From NCBI GenBank assembly GCA_938017685.1, contig CALIIL010000003.1, positions 1 through 45,889 on the forward strand: a DNA stretch of 45,889 nucleotides. The letters are read 5' to 3'. Numbering within the stretch: the stretch's first letter is position 1; the number at the start of each line of letters is the position of its first letter. A model generated the notes under the pieces. It was given only the letters and a program-made list of their open reading frames with translations, was not told where the DNA came from and did not search any database. This DNA comes from an uncultured Chitinophagaceae bacterium (GTDB lineage Bacteria; Bacteroidota; Bacteroidia; Chitinophagales; Chitinophagaceae). Below are positions 7,232 to 16,253 of this stretch, piece after piece. The position numbers and the translations under genes were made by a program.

Positions 7232-8221
7232 CTAATCATCAATATCCCATTGCAGCAAACCGCGTACATAACTCAACTTCTTTAATGGAATATTTAATAA
7301 ATGGGCTCCGTCTAAATCTATGTAATCAAACAAATGACCAATCTGTGCGGTCATATAAATGCCCTGTTCGGCTTCATTCATACAGCCCAACATAAGCTTA
7401 AGTCCTTTCGTTTTTGCTTCTTGAACAATATCCAAAGCGGGCGATAAGCCACTACATTTAGTCAATTTTATATTTATTCCATCAAAGGCTTGCGCACACT
7501 TTACTAAATCTTTCATTCCTTGAAAAGCTTCATCTGCAATGATTGGAATATTAGTGAGCGCTTTCAATTGTTCACTCTCTTCAAAATTATCTTTGGCCAA
7601 AGGTTGTTCTATCAACTCAATATTGATAGCTTCTAATCGTGGTAAAAACTTCTTCGCCTCTTCAAAAGTCCAAGCAGCATTGGCATCTATTCTAAACCTA
7701 CTATTACCATGCTCAACCAACTTTTCTAATGTATTAATCGACGCTTCATTTTCTACTTTTACTTTATAAATAGGCCATGGATTATCCGCCATTTTTTTGA
7801 GCATTTCCTCTTCCGTATCAAGTCCAAGCGTATAATCTGTTGCTAGACTATTGTTCCTTTCCAATTCCGCAATTTCTTGCAAAGACTGCCCTTTCATCTT
7901 GGTATACAAATCCCAATACGCCATATCCAAGGCACTTATTAGAAAAGGGTTGGCCGGTAATAAATGATGTAGAAAATGCCAAAAACGTTTTGGCTCGTTA
8001 ATAGCGTATCGCTCTATCGTTTGCGCATTTTGTTGCAATACACCGATCATGCTTTCCATTGTCTCAGGATAGTAACTTATGGCAGGCGCCTCACCTATAC
8101 CCATTAATCCATTGTAGGTTATTGCCACCATCAAGCTTTCTTGATATTCTTTTAAACCATGCGCTGTTTTAAAGGGATATTTAAATTTATTCTTCGTTTG
8201 TTTGAATTTTATTTTAATCAT
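7232..8221 (-). CDS. Dipeptide epimerase (enolase superfamily, L-Ala-D/L-Glu epimerase type)
   Basis: Enolase-superfamily enzyme of the muconate-lactonizing subgroup, 329 residues. The barrel shows the expected catalytic set: KVK in YKVKVE, metal ligands Asp in RIDANAAW, Glu in LIEQPL and Asp in IIADEA, and the second Lys in IKLTKCSG. The C-terminal DLDGAHLL carries the Asp-x-Asp that binds the substrate amino group in dipeptide epimerases, which favours this over o-succinylbenzoate synthase. In peptidoglycan recycling such enzymes epimerise L-Ala-D-Glu. The gene starts 1 base after the pdeM stop and so is the last gene of the helicase-pdeM operon, though a functional link is not obvious. Confidence 0.8.
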   Translation of the reverse strand: MIKIKFKQTKNKFKYPFKTAHGLKEYQESLMVAITYNGLMGIGEAPAISYYPETMESMIGVLQQNAQTIERYAINEPKRFWHFLHHLLPANPFLISALDMAYWDLYTKMKGQSLQEIAELERNNSLATDYTLGLDTEEEMLKKMADNPWPIYKVKVENEASINTLEKLVEHGNSRFRIDANAAWTFEEAKKFLPRLEAINIELIEQPLAKDNFEESEQLKALTNIPIIADEAFQGMKDLVKCAQAFDGINIKLTKCSGLSPALDIVQEAKTKGLKLMLGCMNEAEQGIYMTAQIGHLFDYIDLDGAHLLNIPLKKLSYVRGLLQWDIDD

Positions 8222-8222
8222 T

Positions 8223-8852
8223 TTATAATGCTATTAATTGGTCTTCGGCAATGGCAAAAACTTGCTCATTCTTTTTTTTCTTAATGGTATGCATGCCCGT
8301 AAATTTTCCAAAGGCAGGAATAATCAATTCCTTTTCCTTTTTATAAAAACAAGCCAATCGCAAGCGCTGCTTGGCTCTACCAACCATTAAAAAAGCTGGG
8401 TGCACATGCGCTGTTATTTGAAATGAACTATTTCCTTCTATTGTCTCATGCACTAAGAGTATACCTTCGCTTTCAAAGGTGGTTACAACTTGCATAGGCA
8501 ACTGCGCATAAAAAGAAGGATGCAAGGTGTCATGATTGCCTTGTACCAATAAAAAATCTACCTGCTTATTGTCCTCTCGAAATGCTTTAAAATTATTCCA
8601 TTCTTTATTATAATCGCTATGAAACAAATCGCCTAATACACAAAAAGTTTTAGGCTTAAACGCATCCATCAAAGTTTGTAAGCGGGCTATATCTTGAGCC
8701 ACAATTTGCTCAGGTAAAAAAATACCATTCTTTCGAAAATGGGATACCTTACCCAAATGCACATCTCCCACAATAAGCATTTTTTGCTCTTGCCAATACA
8801 AGGCTTTTTGTCCTTGTAATAAAAAATGTTGTGTGCCTATTTTTAATTCCAC
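8223..8852 (-). CDS. pdeM: Ligase-associated DNA damage response endonuclease PdeM
   Basis: Calcineurin-like metallophosphoesterase of the PdeM family, 209 residues. Metal-site motifs appear in order: GDVHLGK, LGDLFHSD, GNHDTL, the conserved His of LVHE, and the late HVHPAF. The family is found beside a DEXH helicase, and in many genomes also an ATP-dependent ligase and an exonuclease, as a presumed DNA repair module. Here only helicase and PdeM are present, and no ligase or exonuclease lies in the window. It starts with GTG at 8852, 10 bases inside the helicase 3' end, indicating translational coupling. Confidence 0.88.
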   Translation of the reverse strand: MELKIGTQHFLLQGQKALYWQEQKMLIVGDVHLGKVSHFRKNGIFLPEQIVAQDIARLQTLMDAFKPKTFCVLGDLFHSDYNKEWNNFKAFREDNKQVDFLLVQGNHDTLHPSFYAQLPMQVVTTFESEGILLVHETIEGNSSFQITAHVHPAFLMVGRAKQRLRLACFYKKEKELIIPAFGKFTGMHTIKKKKNEQVFAIAEDQLIAL

Positions 8853-11041
8853 TCTGTTTCTTTTTGCATACGTGTAATGCGCGATAATAAATCTTCATTC
8901 GAAAATTTTTCTCTAATTCCATCGACTAAAATAGGAAAGGAAAATGGTGTTGGCTGCTTTGGCTTCACTAATCTTATTTTTTGTTTGCTTATTATTTCAA
9001 ATGCCTTTTGCAAACGTGCAAACTCTAACTGAAACTCTAACACCTCTTCAAAAGCTTGCTTGAATAATAAATTATTATTATCAAACTCATCAAAGACCTT
9101 AAAGAACAATTGCGCGCTCGCTTGCAAGTGTTTGGCTTTAGGATTTTTACCCGGAAAACCATTAAATACCAAACCCGAAATAACCGCAATATCTCTAAAC
9201 TTACGCTTTGCCATTTCGGGCAAATTAACCGTCTTTAAAATATCCTGACTAAGATTATTGGGCGAAAATAAATCTTGAGCTAAGGCTTCCTCAATCGGAA
9301 TATCTTGATCGCTCAACAGTTCAAATCCATAATCGTTCATGGCTATTGAAAACGATATTTTCTTTATCCGAGAAATACGCGAAGCAATAATTGAGCTCAT
9401 ACCTTCATGCACAAATCGGCCTTCGAATGGATAGACAACTACATGACAACCATCTTTCAAATTCAGCTTTTCAATAAGCAATTCATTGTTCTTTGGCAAG
9501 CATGATTGCGCCTCTTGATAATCAAACAATGGTGCAAGAAATTTCAACTCATCATCTACTCCACCTTGGGTTTGATAGGTATGGATTTTGTTTTGAATAT
9601 TCTTTGCCAAGGCCGTGCTTAATGGCATGCGACCGCCTAAGAAGGAAGGAATATTTCCCTTTTTACTTGTACCTTTTTTTACAAAAGCGTCCATGTCTTT
9701 TATCCCAAGAAATATTAAACTTTGTCCGCCATACCAAAAACCATCGCCCACTTCCATGCGCGAAATAAACCACTCTTCCATGACCCCAATGCGCTTACCA
9801 TTTTTAAACTTTACATTGAGCATACCGGTACTTACAATCGTACCAATATTCATTCGGTACCGCATACTTTGCTTTCGATTGATCATTCTATAAATCCCAT
9901 CACCGTCCTTGTATAACTTTCTAAACTCATTATAGGCTCCCAAGGTTTCGCCACCTTCAACTAAAAAGTAAATACACTTCTTCCACTCTTCGTGCGTTAT
10001 ACTTTCAAAGCAAACGGTACTTTTTACTTCTTTATAAATATTTTCCTCAACAAAACCTCCGCCCACAGCAAGTGTTACTAAATATTGTATGAGCACATCA
10101 AAGGAACGGATGTAAGGCAAGCGTTCTTCTAACTGATTATTTTCTTTGGCTTGACGAATGGCGGATCCTTCAATAATTTCTAACGAGTGAGTTGGTATAA
10201 AATATAAGGTACTTGTAGAGTTGGGTCTATGACCACTCCGACCGGCTCGTTGTATGCAACGTGCCACACCTTTGGCTGAGCCTATTTGCACTACTGTATC
10301 TACCGGCCTAAAGTCTACGCCCAGGTCTAGGCTTGAGGTACAGACTACTGCTTTTAATTTTCCTAAATGCAATTGTTCTTCTACCCAATTACGAATATCA
10401 CTTCCTAAGGAACCATGATGCAAAGCAATTAATCCTGCCAATTCAGGTTCTGTTTCTAATAAAGTTCTGTACCACACTTCGGCTTGCCCTCGTGTGTTTG
10501 TAAAAATGAGTGTCGTATTATTTTGAGCAATAATCTCAACTACTTTTGGCGCCATTTTCAATCCAAGGTGTCCTGCCCATGGTAATATTTCTAGTTCATC
10601 AGGAAAAACGGTTTTGAACACCATTTTCTTTTCTATGTCGGCTTTGACTAACACACTTTTATCGAAATGATGACCCAATAATATTTGTTGTGCTTGTTCT
10701 AAATTTCCAATGGTGGCGCTTATGCCCCATATCATTAAGTTGGGTTGTACCGTTTTTAATCGGCTCAAGGCCAATTCTACTAACACACCTCTTTTACTGC
10801 CAATTAATTCATGCCATTCATCAACCACGATCATTTCTAAGTCGGAGAAATAATCGCTGTAGTTTTTTTGCGATAACATCACATGCAGGCTTTCGGGCGT
10901 AGTAATTAATAAATCAGGTGCGGATGTTTTAATCTTTTTTCGCTCTTTGGCACTTGTATCTCCTGTACGTAATCCTAGCTCGTATGGCAGTTCCATTTCT
11001 TCTTTCACCTCACCACAAGATTTATATATTTCCTTAAACAA
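8843..11041 (-). CDS. Ligase-associated DEXH-box helicase, C-terminal part (gene interrupted by in-frame TGA)
   Basis: Superfamily 2 Lhr-like helicase of the ligase-associated DNA damage response family. This part carries DEWH (motif II), GISATIGN (motif III), FTNTRGQAEVWY (motif IV), STSSLDLGVDF-like SLDLGVDF (motif V) and QRAGRSGHRPN (motif VI), then the family's long C-terminal domain. It lacks motif I, which lies upstream in the same frame at 11060-11278. The two are separated only by one TGA at 11060-11062 and six sense codons (IKPLRA). The TTG at 11041 is simply the first possible restart and sits within motif Ia (PLRALFKEI), so it is not a natural start. It overlaps pdeM by 10 bases. 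Confidence 0.85.
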   Translation of the reverse strand: MFKEIYKSCGEVKEEMELPYELGLRTGDTSAKERKKIKTSAPDLLITTPESLHVMLSQKNYSDYFSDLEMIVVDEWHELIGSKRGVLVELALSRLKTVQPNLMIWGISATIGNLEQAQQILLGHHFDKSVLVKADIEKKMVFKTVFPDELEILPWAGHLGLKMAPKVVEIIAQNNTTLIFTNTRGQAEVWYRTLLETEPELAGLIALHHGSLGSDIRNWVEEQLHLGKLKAVVCTSSLDLGVDFRPVDTVVQIGSAKGVARCIQRAGRSGHRPNSTSTLYFIPTHSLEIIEGSAIRQAKENNQLEERLPYIRSFDVLIQYLVTLAVGGGFVEENIYKEVKSTVCFESITHEEWKKCIYFLVEGGETLGAYNEFRKLYKDGDGIYRMINRKQSMRYRMNIGTIVSTGMLNVKFKNGKRIGVMEEWFISRMEVGDGFWYGGQSLIFLGIKDMDAFVKKGTSKKGNIPSFLGGRMPLSTALAKNIQNKIHTYQTQGGVDDELKFLAPLFDYQEAQSCLPKNNELLIEKLNLKDGCHVVVYPFEGRFVHEGMSSIIASRISRIKKISFSIAMNDYGFELLSDQDIPIEEALAQDLFSPNNLSQDILKTVNLPEMAKRKFRDIAVISGLVFNGFPGKNPKAKHLQASAQLFFKVFDEFDNNNLLFKQAFEEVLEFQLEFARLQKAFEIISKQKIRLVKPKQPTPFSFPILVDGIREKFSNEDLLSRITRMQKETEWN

Positions 11042-11059
11042 AGCGCGGAGTGGCTTTAT

Positions 11060-11278
11060 TCAAAGACATTTAATGCGCTTCTTTCGCTTACCTAATTTCT
11101 TCTCATTAGCCAATTTCTCTAATATCCCGAACCATATGGCAAATGTCTTACCTGATCCGGTTGGCGCATTGAGCAATCCACTCTTTCCTTGCGCAATATG
11201 CTCCCAACATTCTTTTTGAAATGGAAAGACTTTCCAATCATGATTAAAAAAATATGTCTCGGCAATAGGAAATGGCAT
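11060..11278 (-). CDS. Ligase-associated DEXH-box helicase, N-terminal part (ends at premature TGA)
   Basis: The first 72 codons of the helicase, with Walker A (NAPTGSGKTFAIW) and a Q-motif-like FPFQKECW. It ends at a TGA at 11060-11062, in frame with the rest of the helicase. From knowledge of the family, motif Ia reads LWITPLRAL. Here it would read CL-stop-IKPLRAL, placing the stop exactly at the conserved Trp (codon 73). The ATG at 11278 was chosen because it matches the family N-terminus (MPFPIAETYF) and lies 12 bases after a TAGTTTTG element. The frame is open to a TTG at 11305, but that would be upstream of the -7 element. Confidence 0.8.
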   Translation of the reverse strand: MPFPIAETYFFNHDWKVFPFQKECWEHIAQGKSGLLNAPTGSGKTFAIWFGILEKLANEKKLGKRKKRIKCL

Positions 11279-11290
11279 GAAATGTGCACT

Positions 11291-11298
11291 CAAAACTA
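11291..11298 (-). promoter_or_regulatory. Putative -7 promoter element for the helicase-pdeM-epimerase operon
   Basis: Reads TAGTTTTG on the minus strand, a TAnnTTTG match, 12 bases before the ATG at 11278. Confidence 0.5.
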
Positions 11299-11387
11299 GG
11301 AACAAAAGATTTGAACTGCATTAATTTAAAATCTATGGTAAATTATTTCGAAAAAAAATCTTAAATTTAGAATGTACAAAAAACCAA

Positions 11388-13112
11388 ATGAATATGGGAG
11401 ACTATAACAAGCACGACCAACATACTCGTGATACCAAAGAGTTGGTAAATACTAGCTATGATATAAACAATGACGAGATTTTTAAAAAGTACGCTAATAA
11501 ATCTCTTCCCTTAAACACAAAAAAAACGAGAGCAGGCCTCTCCGTATATACAGGAGCTTGGACTGTAAAGCAACAAAAGCACTTAATCCGTCGATTAATG
11601 TTCGGAGTAAAAAGAAGTGATGTGGCTGCTATAGCTGGCTTAACACCATCGCAAGCAGTAGATGCTTTATTAAACAATCCAATCCCCAACCCAGCTCCAC
11701 CGGTTAACTATTATGAAAACATCTATGCTGATATTACTAATGTTGGTTACGGACAACCATGGGTTAATGCGGCCTATGGTGATGGTACACAGAATTACTA
11801 TAGACGCTTGTCTCTAAAGTCTTGGTGGATGAAGAATATAGTAACACAGAACATGAGTATTCATGAAAAAATGGTTCTTTTCTTAAGTAACCATTATCCT
11901 GTTGAATTTTCGGTAGCATCAGATGCGCGCTTCCTATACAAATACATGAACCTATTGCGCACGCATGCATTAGGTAACTTAAAAACATTTATTACTGAAT
12001 TATCCAAAGACGGTTCCATGCTCCGTTATTTAAATGGGCATTTTAATGTAAAAAACTCTCCTGATGAGAATTATGCTCGTGAGGTTCAAGAGTTATTTAC
12101 AGTAGGAAAAGGAACAGTACAGTTTTCTGAACTTGATGTGCAAGAAGCAGCTAAAGTGCTTACTGGTTGGCGCTATGACACTCTTTCGTTAACTACATCA
12201 TTTGATCCAACGAGACATGAAACCATGAATAAGCAGTTTTCTGGTTATTACAACAATACCATTATTAATGGTCAGACGGGTGTTGCAGGTGCTAATGAGA
12301 TTAATGACTTAATGGACATGCTATTTTCAAAGGATCAAGATGTTGCTAAATACTTTGCCCGTAAGGTGTACCGATTCTTTATTTACTATGATATAGATAC
12401 TAACATTGAAAACACCATTATTAATGGACTAGCACAAACTTTAATTAATAATAACTGGGAAATAAAACCAATGCTTGCTCAATTATTTAAGAGTGATCAT
12501 TTCTTTGAGCCTAATACCATGGATTGTATTATCAGAACACCCATTGACTTCTATGCAGGTTCGTTTAGAAGTATGGAAGCTTCTGTAGATCCCGCCATTG
12601 GAATAGAAGACGAGTATAAATCTTACTATAGAATTGTAAGAAATGCAGCACTGGCAGGTCAAAATATAGGAGACCCGCCAAGTGTAAGTGGTTGGCCTGC
12701 TTATTATCAAACCCCACACTATCATCAAATGTGGATTAACTCCGATACGCTACCTAAAAGAATGAAAGCAACAGACAAGCTTTTAAATACGAATGGATAT
12801 TATGTATCGGCCAATGCAAGATTAAAACATGACGTATTGGTGTACGCCCAAAGCCTATCCAACCCAAGCGACCCTGATGTAGTTGTAAATGAGGCTGTAG
12901 AATATCTTTTGGGTGTAGACTTGTCACAATCTTTAAAAGATTATTACAAGAGCATATTATTAGGCGGACAAACCTCAAATATATACTGGACCAATGCTTG
13001 GAACGACTATATTAACGCGCCAACCAATACAACATTTGCAGGAACAGTTAGAACAAGATTAAATACAATGCTCACCGAAATGCTAAGAATGGCAGAACAC
13101 CATTTAAGCTAA
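11388..13112 (+). CDS. DUF1800 family protein
   Basis: 574-residue member of the DUF1800 family, whose molecular function is unknown. Typical sequence begins at about residue 58 with AWTVKQQKHLIRRLMFG. It continues with the conserved block around MSIHEKMVLFLSNHYP and with DENYAREVQELFTVGKG, EAAKVLTGWR, FSKDQDVAKYFARKVYRFFI and the WPAYYQTP region. The N-terminal 55 residues are polar with no signal peptide, which is odd given that the partner protein is exported. It is followed after 18 bases by a DUF1501 gene. DUF1800-DUF1501 pairs are common across Bacteroidota, Planctomycetota and Proteobacteria, so a shared pathway is likely. Confidence 0.88.
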   Translation: MNMGDYNKHDQHTRDTKELVNTSYDINNDEIFKKYANKSLPLNTKKTRAGLSVYTGAWTVKQQKHLIRRLMFGVKRSDVAAIAGLTPSQAVDALLNNPIPNPAPPVNYYENIYADITNVGYGQPWVNAAYGDGTQNYYRRLSLKSWWMKNIVTQNMSIHEKMVLFLSNHYPVEFSVASDARFLYKYMNLLRTHALGNLKTFITELSKDGSMLRYLNGHFNVKNSPDENYAREVQELFTVGKGTVQFSELDVQEAAKVLTGWRYDTLSLTTSFDPTRHETMNKQFSGYYNNTIINGQTGVAGANEINDLMDMLFSKDQDVAKYFARKVYRFFIYYDIDTNIENTIINGLAQTLINNNWEIKPMLAQLFKSDHFFEPNTMDCIIRTPIDFYAGSFRSMEASVDPAIGIEDEYKSYYRIVRNAALAGQNIGDPPSVSGWPAYYQTPHYHQMWINSDTLPKRMKATDKLLNTNGYYVSANARLKHDVLVYAQSLSNPSDPDVVVNEAVEYLLGVDLSQSLKDYYKSILLGGQTSNIYWTNAWNDYINAPTNTTFAGTVRTRLNTMLTEMLRMAEHHLS

Positions 13113-13130
13113 ACCAAAAACAACTATAAA

Positions 13131-14702
13131 ATGAAAAGAAGAGACTTTATAAAAATGACAGCTACGGCTTCGGCCGCTCTTTCCCTAAATGGTTTAACTG
13201 TAAATGCATTTGGTGAAGGTAAATTTTTATCCGCCTTAGCTAAAAACAGAGCGACTAATGGAAACATCCTCGTCCTCATTCAACTTTCTGGAGGAAATGA
13301 TGGATTAAATACAATTATCAACTTAGATAGATATTCGGAACTTGCCGCTGCCAGATCGAATATCTTAATTCCTCAAGCGAATGTACTTGGCCTTACGGGA
13401 CAACCTAATACAGGGCTACACCCTTCTATGACAGGTATGCGCGACATGTTTAATAATGGCTTGCTTAATATTGTACAAGGAGTAGGTTACCCAAATCCTA
13501 ACTTCTCGCATTTCAGATCCAATGATATTTGGTCTAGCGCCTCTGACTCTAATGTATATGAAGCAACAGGTTGGATTGGTCGCATGATTGACAAAGAGTT
13601 TCCTGGTGCGCCACAAGCCTACCCAGATGCTAACTTCTTGGATCCATTGGCTATTCAAATTGGCACCTCTGTAGGGCCTATGCTTTCGGGCGTGAATGGT
13701 TTAAACGGATTAGCCTTGTCTAGCATCAGCTCGTTCTATAATATTGTTACGGGCCAAGTAGATCCAGCTCCAAATACCCCAGCTGGTAATGAATTGACCT
13801 TTATAAGATTTATTGCTCAACAAACTCAAGCTTATACTCAAGTAATACAGAACGCAGCTAACTTAGGAAGCAATGCAGCTACCTACCCAACAGGAAATAG
13901 CCTAGCGGACCAACTTAAAATTGTTGCCAAACTAATTTCTGGAGGGCTTAAAACCCCTGTGTATGTTGTACGTCAAGGTGGTTATGATACGCACGATAAT
14001 CAAGTAGATTTGAGCAACACAAGCTTTGGAAGACACGCTGTTTTAATGAGCGAATTATCTGAAGCAATTAGCGCTTTCCAGACTGACTTACAAATGCTTG
14101 GTAAGGATGATATTGTGGCAGGAGCCACATTCTCAGAATTTGGCCGTAGAATTAAATCTAATGCGAGTAGCGGTACGGACCATGGTTCATCAGCGCCAAT
14201 GATGGTATTTGGTAAGCATGTTAACCCTGCTGTTTTAGGTACTAGTCCAGTATTACCAGCCGTAGCAACGACCAGTGATAATGTGCCAATGCAACATGAT
14301 TTCCGTAATGTATATGCAAGTATATTACGCGATTGGTTTGAGATGAGTGTTAGTGATACCGAAGATGTGTTAAACGGAGGTTCATTCCAAACCTTACCTA
14401 TATTTAAACAAGCCGTTGATACCGTTGATACGCCCTCACCTATCAATACCATTGGCCTTGAACAAAATTTCCCAAATCCATTTATTGAACATACCACAAT
14501 ACGTTTCAGATCAACCGGTGGTGATGTACAAATAAACTTATACGATCAAATGGGGCGTAAAGTGCGCAAGATTTATGAAAATGATGTACCAGCTGGAACG
14601 CGCGATATCAATGTAGACCGCGGTAACTTAGGTGCAGGAATTTATTATTATGAAATGATACATGGTAACCAGAAACTTACTAAGAAAATGATTGTACAGT
14701 AA
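13131..14702 (+). CDS. DUF1501 family protein with Tat-like signal and T9SS sorting tail
   Basis: 523 residues. The N-terminus KRRDFIK followed by an alanine-rich hydrophobic stretch fits a twin-arginine (Tat) signal. The DUF1501 (alkaline phosphatase-like fold) body shows LVLIQLSGGNDGLNT, SHFRSNDIW, VVRQGGYDTHDNQ, FSEFGRRIKSN and GTDHGSSAPMMVFG. The last 80 or so residues are a T9SS C-terminal domain (IGLEQNFPNPFIEHT, LYDQMGRKV, LGAGIYYYEM). The protein would cross the inner membrane by Tat and then the outer membrane by T9SS. It is cotranscribed with the DUF1800 gene upstream and followed by a strong terminator. Family function is not established. Confidence 0.9.
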   Translation: MKRRDFIKMTATASAALSLNGLTVNAFGEGKFLSALAKNRATNGNILVLIQLSGGNDGLNTIINLDRYSELAAARSNILIPQANVLGLTGQPNTGLHPSMTGMRDMFNNGLLNIVQGVGYPNPNFSHFRSNDIWSSASDSNVYEATGWIGRMIDKEFPGAPQAYPDANFLDPLAIQIGTSVGPMLSGVNGLNGLALSSISSFYNIVTGQVDPAPNTPAGNELTFIRFIAQQTQAYTQVIQNAANLGSNAATYPTGNSLADQLKIVAKLISGGLKTPVYVVRQGGYDTHDNQVDLSNTSFGRHAVLMSELSEAISAFQTDLQMLGKDDIVAGATFSEFGRRIKSNASSGTDHGSSAPMMVFGKHVNPAVLGTSPVLPAVATTSDNVPMQHDFRNVYASILRDWFEMSVSDTEDVLNGGSFQTLPIFKQAVDTVDTPSPINTIGLEQNFPNPFIEHTTIRFRSTGGDVQINLYDQMGRKVRKIYENDVPAGTRDINVDRGNLGAGIYYYEMIHGNQKLTKKMIVQ

Positions 14703-14728
14703 AATTTAAACTATCAAAATATACGCAA

Positions 14729-14757
14729 GGGCAACTTATTAAGTTGTCCTTTTTTTC
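14729..14757 (+). terminator. Rho-independent terminator after DUF1800-DUF1501
   Basis: GGGCAACTT (14729-14737) pairs with AAGTTGTCC (14741-14749), one G-T wobble, 3-base loop, followed by a run of eight T. The remaining bases to 14890 contain only a weak TATCTTTA promoter-like element (14862-14869). Confidence 0.85.
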
Positions 14758-14890
14758 TAATCTGCTACTTCGATTTCGTAGCTTGAACAAAAGATCACGG
14801 ACGAATTAAACAATTATAACACAGAACGATTACCCAATTATTAAATTTGCTAATTTAATATTATCTTTAAAAACATAAAACAACCAACTT

Positions 14891-16252
14891 ATGACAAAAC
14901 GAACATTGTTTTCTTTAGTCCTTTGCATGACTATCAGCATATTTCCTACAAGCACAAATGCTCAAAATACAAACCCACCAATGGGTGATTGCGAGAACTT
15001 ATTCATTTCTGAAATAACCTTTGGCAAAAGTCAGAACGGCAACTTTTTTGACTTAAATTATGCGATTGAGATTTATAACCCAACAGATATGCCTATAAAC
15101 TTAGCTGCTTACAAATTAGAGTTAACAGATTTGATGCTGAACGTTTATAGTTTTCCCATGGATGGGATTATCAATGCTGGCGAAGTGCATGTAGTCTGTA
15201 ATTCCAATGCCGATTTGAACTTACAAGGAATGGCGGATGAGCTTTCAGCAGGCATGGATTTTGAATTATACGCATGTCTAGAATTAATGCAGGGTAATAT
15301 AGTATTGGATAAAATAGGTCAGAAATTTTCAAATAATCCAAACAACTCATTTGATCCTGTGTTATTTGTTCAAGACCCGTTTAATTACATGCTTAATTAT
15401 GACTTGAACCTTAATGAGATAGAGAATATTAGCCTTCGAAGAGGCTACTTTGAGAAAAAAGGGGACCCAGTATTTAGCCCAGCTGCTGATGCTCTAATTG
15501 GACATTGGTCGTTTCATCAAAATACCAACAGAAGTAATATTGGTATACACGCCAATGAATGCCAGCCTGAAGCAGAATTTATGATTGGTTTTAAACCGGT
15601 GGCACCCGCTGTTTTTAGAGTTGATTTATTAAACACTGGTTTAAATAATTACTTATTCATTTACCATCCTTCAATTCCACCTAATTATCCATTTTCCTTT
15701 AATACAACTTACTCGAATGACCCCTTTGTATCTACTGCAAGCATTGGTGTATTTTCAGCTGAAGGAGTAAACTGCGTGGCTGTTTTTGGTTCCGATTACG
15801 GATCTGATACAAGTACGACCTGTACCATGACTAAGTTTAATGCAGGAGGACTACAATCATCTTGTGAACACATCCAATATTATAGAAGCATCAATGTTAC
15901 TCCGCCATCTGAGTTTGTAAAAATAGATTTGTCTTCAAATACACCTGGAGTTACGGTTGACTCTGCATCAAATAAATTCTTTGTCTATTTTGAAAAGTGG
16001 CCAACCGCAATAAATAAATACGATAAGTTGGATGTTAAAGTTTATCCTACATTGTTCTATGACAATATCTCGGTAGCATTACTAGAAGAAGGTGAATATT
16101 CTATCTATGATTTTAATGGAGCAATAGTTAAAAAAGGGAAGCTGTTAAAAGGAGAAAACCTTATAGCTTTGACACACTTATCCATCGGAACATATATATT
16201 GCGTATCAACAATAAAAAACACGTTCAAGCGATTAAAATTCAGAAACTATAG
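14891..16252 (+). CDS. Secreted lamin-tail-like protein with T9SS sorting tail
   Basis: 453 residues. A signal peptide (LFSLVLCMTISIFPTSTNAQ) precedes a lamin-tail-like domain (LFISEITFG, YAIEIYNPTDMPINLAAYKLEL, cited as YAIEIYNPTD and INLAAYKLEL, then INAGEVHVVCNSNA). A middle region with several Cys has no family I recognise. The C-terminal 80 or so residues look like a T9SS tail (LDVKVYPTLFYDNISV, GEYSIYDFNGAIVKKG, LSIGTYILRINN), though the usual YPNP is replaced by YPTL. It is the first gene of a tight unit: the next ATG begins 1 base after its stop. It is probably a surface-exposed partner of the two barrel-like proteins downstream. Confidence 0.75.
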   Translation: MTKRTLFSLVLCMTISIFPTSTNAQNTNPPMGDCENLFISEITFGKSQNGNFFDLNYAIEIYNPTDMPINLAAYKLELTDLMLNVYSFPMDGIINAGEVHVVCNSNADLNLQGMADELSAGMDFELYACLELMQGNIVLDKIGQKFSNNPNNSFDPVLFVQDPFNYMLNYDLNLNEIENISLRRGYFEKKGDPVFSPAADALIGHWSFHQNTNRSNIGIHANECQPEAEFMIGFKPVAPAVFRVDLLNTGLNNYLFIYHPSIPPNYPFSFNTTYSNDPFVSTASIGVFSAEGVNCVAVFGSDYGSDTSTTCTMTKFNAGGLQSSCEHIQYYRSINVTPPSEFVKIDLSSNTPGVTVDSASNKFFVYFEKWPTAINKYDKLDVKVYPTLFYDNISVALLEEGEYSIYDFNGAIVKKGKLLKGENLIALTHLSIGTYILRINNKKHVQAIKIQKL

Positions 16253-16253
16253 T

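Noticed and set aside
11060-11062. General reassignment of TGA to Trp in this organism
   Set aside because: Intact genes here, including ileS with many Trp, use TGG throughout and none needs TGA read as Trp except the helicase. One codon does not support a code change.
14000-14497. 165-codon open frame on the minus strand inside the DUF1501 gene
   Set aside because: It is fully inside a well-supported gene, has no family signature and no promoter-like element.
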